Shown piece after piece: positions 18,914 through 21,178 of a stretch of 21,178 nt of DNA (its first letter is position 1; each line of letters begins with the position of its first letter). A model generated the notes under the pieces. The model searched no databases. It was not told the DNA's origin and saw nothing but the letters and a program-made list of their open reading frames with translations. This DNA comes from a virus. The position numbers and the translations under genes are program-made. The stretch spans positions 1 to 21,178 of the IMG/VR virus record IMGVR_UViG_3300023179_000590; one strand, 5' to 3'.

Positions 18914-21178
18914 CTATATAATCTGCTTAAATACAACTCGATCAAAAAGCACTGAATTTGTAGAGCTTCTAGTCGTAGGTGTATACCTTAAAGTAACCTT
19001 AGCATATGATGCTGTACTTGGAGCAGTAAGGTTGTCGGTTGCGTCTGCAACCTCTATATAATTCCAACGATTTTTAGTAGTAATTGGAGTATCTTTGTAA
19101 ACTGTTGAGCCAGAAATTGCAGTGTTTGTCGAGTCAAACCATTCTACAGTAATTCTAATAGTTCCTGCGTCTGCGCTAGAGGTAATCTGAGCAGCTGCAT
19201 TGCACACGTACCTATTGCCTCCACCAACAAAGATAGAATTTTGATATACATCAAAAGAAGTTTCACTAGTAGTTGTGTTCGTTAGTTTTAACCAAGAGGT
19301 GCTATTAGAGCCCACTTCTCCATACAAAGCTCCCTTGCCAACAACCCTAGCCATTGTAGTGTTAGCACTGCTTGTGCTCCATCCATAAAGGCTTTTTTCA
19401 AACGAGGCTGATTTAAGTAACGAGTCTACATTCTCTAAATCAAAATACTCTAACTCTCCAAGCTTTACAATGAAGCTAGATCCCAGTGGGGTGTAGTTAG
19501 GAAGGTTAGCCGTTAGTCGACTTAGCTTATTAGCTAATTTAGGCCAGTAGTAGCTCTTACTACTTCCGGTAGCTGATTGCATAGTCGAATAAATTTTTTG
19601 CGCATTATCTCTAGGATGAGTAATGGCAATAGTTGCGGAGTCTGCTGGATCAACAAATGGAGTTGGGTTAGCACTAAGTTCTGCTTGAACACCATCTACG
19701 TACCAAGTACCTGTAGCTATAGACGATGTTATTACTACCCCAACCGTTGGAGTAGTTGTGGTTGCTTTGTCTGCCAACCCGGTTACAGAAAGACGTGTCC
19801 AAGTATTTGCAGGAACTGTAAATGATTTTATTGCATATCCGTTATAGGTATTAATCGTATATGTTCCTGCAGGTCCGTAAACGTACGCAGATACGCTGAC
19901 CTCTTCGCCTCCATAAGGGAATGGAGCAGTTGTGGGAGAGCCTGAAAGCGTCATGTTTGAGGGGTATTTAAACGTAGTAGTTATATAACTGTTTGCTGCA
20001 GAAGTTACAATCTTTCCAACGTAAGTACCAAACATTGCAGGTATTCCAGCCGAAGTATAAGTTACTGAAGTTAAGGTTCCATTAGAAGCTGCATAACCAG
20101 TGGTGGATCCGGAACCCGATGCTTCAAAAGAAGGATTATTAATAAGATTAGTGCGTAATTTCTTTTCCCACTGACAGTCTCCAGCTGCAGCAAAAAGATC
20201 ATTGTAAGGGTCAAATGCTGGAACAAGGTTTGTTGTAGTGGTGTTTACACCACCGCTGCCCCAGAAAAACGGCTTTAATTTAGATCCTTTTTCTAAGAGG
20301 CACCCATCAATGTAGTAAACATTTCCGTTAGTCATTGCAGGAAAAAATATTGATGCTTTAACTCTAGCGGGTACAGTGTTTGGAGTTCTAAAAGTAACAG
20401 ATACTCTATTAAACTGAGTGCTGCTTAAGGTTACGTTACTTCCAACAGTTCGATATTGATAATTAGCAAGACGAATTATTGGTAGGTTTATTGTTATACC
20501 TGAAGCTGATAATTTATCGCATAGGAAACTAACAGAATAGTTTCCATTTTTACTATGGACTACAGCTTCTGCCCATTTGCTAGTGTCATATCCATCAAAG
20601 ATTTTAATACGATCGCCAATTTTAAAAGATTTTGTGCCTGAGGTAAGAAAATATAATTCTTGTAAATCGGTTAAAAGTGGGGTAAAAGCCCCCGAATTGG
20701 TTACTCCGTAATACCCCGTATCGGTAGAGGATTGAATATTATAGTATGTCTCGCCTGTACCTAAAGTATCCGTTGAATTAATTGCATAAGGATTTGAGTA
20801 AGTATCCCCAGAGGTGTCCCCATTAACTGCTACATACTGTTTTAAATTAAGGCTTGACAAAGTTGAAACTGCGGCAGAACCTATACCTACAGTTGTAGTA
20901 AGAATTGGGGAATCTATATAAAATACATCGGTACTAGTGCAGTTAGTAAAGTCAATAATTACTTGCATTGTGGCTGCTCCAGAAGGAGGGTTAACAACAT
21001 CTGTAGTTATTTTTTGACTTGTAGAAGTAACAGCAACTGTTTTAGTGGTTGTAGAGAGCGCCGTTCCCGAAGAATTAAACCATCTCATTCCAAGAGTAAC
21101 GCTTCTGCTAGAAGTTAAATTGCTGTATATGTTTAAAGAAGCTGAATAAAAGTAAGATGAGGTTACAGATATTCTGCT
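18914..21178 (-). CDS. Tail or fibre protein with repeated beta-sandwich modules (partial)
   Basis: The frame is open to the right edge: 754 codons are visible and the first Met (21088) has readable codons before it with no stop, so the true start lies outside. The protein is rich in Thr, Ser, Gly and Asn with few charges. Counting from Met 21088, four modules end in a similar strand: VFYIDSPIL (55-63), VYYIDGCLLEKG (257-268), WYVDGVQAE (462-470) and VLFDRVVF (713-720). Two of them begin with NLINNPSFE (314-322) or SLLKSASFEKSLYGW (556-570). This is the pattern of CBM4/9-like jelly-roll domains in actinobacteriophage minor tail proteins, which bind cell-surface sugars. Receptor binding is likely but inferred; the enzyme or anchor part lies upstream. 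Confidence 0.78.
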   Translation of the reverse strand, partial: SRISVTSSYFYSASLNIYSNLTSSRSVTLGMRWFNSSGTALSTTTKTVAVTSTSQKITTDVVNPPSGAATMQVIIDFTNCTSTDVFYIDSPILTTTVGIGSAAVSTLSSLNLKQYVAVNGDTSGDTYSNPYAINSTDTLGTGETYYNIQSSTDTGYYGVTNSGAFTPLLTDLQELYFLTSGTKSFKIGDRIKIFDGYDTSKWAEAVVHSKNGNYSVSFLCDKLSASGITINLPIIRLANYQYRTVGSNVTLSSTQFNRVSVTFRTPNTVPARVKASIFFPAMTNGNVYYIDGCLLEKGSKLKPFFWGSGGVNTTTTNLVPAFDPYNDLFAAAGDCQWEKKLRTNLINNPSFEASGSGSTTGYAASNGTLTSVTYTSAGIPAMFGTYVGKIVTSAANSYITTTFKYPSNMTLSGSPTTAPFPYGGEEVSVSAYVYGPAGTYTINTYNGYAIKSFTVPANTWTRLSVTGLADKATTTTPTVGVVITSSIATGTWYVDGVQAELSANPTPFVDPADSATIAITHPRDNAQKIYSTMQSATGSSKSYYWPKLANKLSRLTANLPNYTPLGSSFIVKLGELEYFDLENVDSLLKSASFEKSLYGWSTSSANTTMARVVGKGALYGEVGSNSTSWLKLTNTTTSETSFDVYQNSIFVGGGNRYVCNAAAQITSSADAGTIRITVEWFDSTNTAISGSTVYKDTPITTKNRWNYIEVADATDNLTAPSTASYAKVTLRYTPTTRSSTNSVLFDRVVFKQII

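Overview
The window is a piece of a double-stranded DNA phage (or prophage) genome, most likely infecting an actinobacterium. Every gene I accept lies on the minus strand, so transcription runs from high to low coordinates. Most junctions overlap by 1-11 nt (TAATG, ATGA) and most genes have clear AGGAGG-type ribosome sites. The actinobacterial assignment rests on two WhiB-family genes, a family essentially confined to Actinobacteria and their phages. The sequence looks AT-rich for that phylum, which would suit a low-GC (for example freshwater) actinobacterial host; that part is inference. No integrase, terminase, portal, capsid, endolysin, tRNA or CRISPR array was seen.

In transcription order, the right end (21178 to 18914) holds the 3' part of a large tail or fibre protein built from repeated beta-sandwich modules. 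A small membrane protein follows (18900-18622). A nearly complete replication and recombination block comes next: winged-helix initiator (18603), DnaC-like AAA+ loader (17671), SWIM zinc protein, unknown 135-aa protein, DnaB-type helicase (16279), a 22-aa hydrophobic micropeptide, WhiB-like protein 2 (14981), a small Cys protein, DnaG-type primase (14519) and SNF2-type helicase (13539).

After a group of small putative regulators (ribbon-helix-helix, C2H2-like, MerR-like), the block continues with a gp32-like zinc SSB (10527), DNA polymerase I (9780), RecA (6970), a Hjc-like PD-(D/E)XK nuclease (5921), WhiB-like protein 1 (5604) and a Cas4/RecB-like nuclease (5294). Then come small helper genes (one perhaps UvsY-like), a dNMP kinase (3266) and a RuvC-like resolvase (2739). 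A SpoVS-like protein (2138), two small proteins and a metallophosphoesterase (1188) close the run. A hairpin terminator at 156-181 follows, and a further gene starts at 115 and leaves the window.

Together the genes can supply initiation, helicase loading, unwinding, priming, synthesis, ssDNA protection, strand exchange, junction resolution and nucleotide supply. No ligase, sliding clamp or topoisomerase is seen here. Four genes shorter than 60 aa (4235-4408, 11196-11315, 11803-11952, 14991-15059) were found by reading the gaps; all keep the operon's overlap or ribosome-site pattern. The less expected content is the two WhiB regulators plus a SpoVS homologue on one phage, one WhiB with stretched cysteine spacing, a coupled hydrophobic micropeptide whose stop codon overlaps the whiB2 ribosome site, and strong GC-rich hairpins without U-tracts inside the operon.
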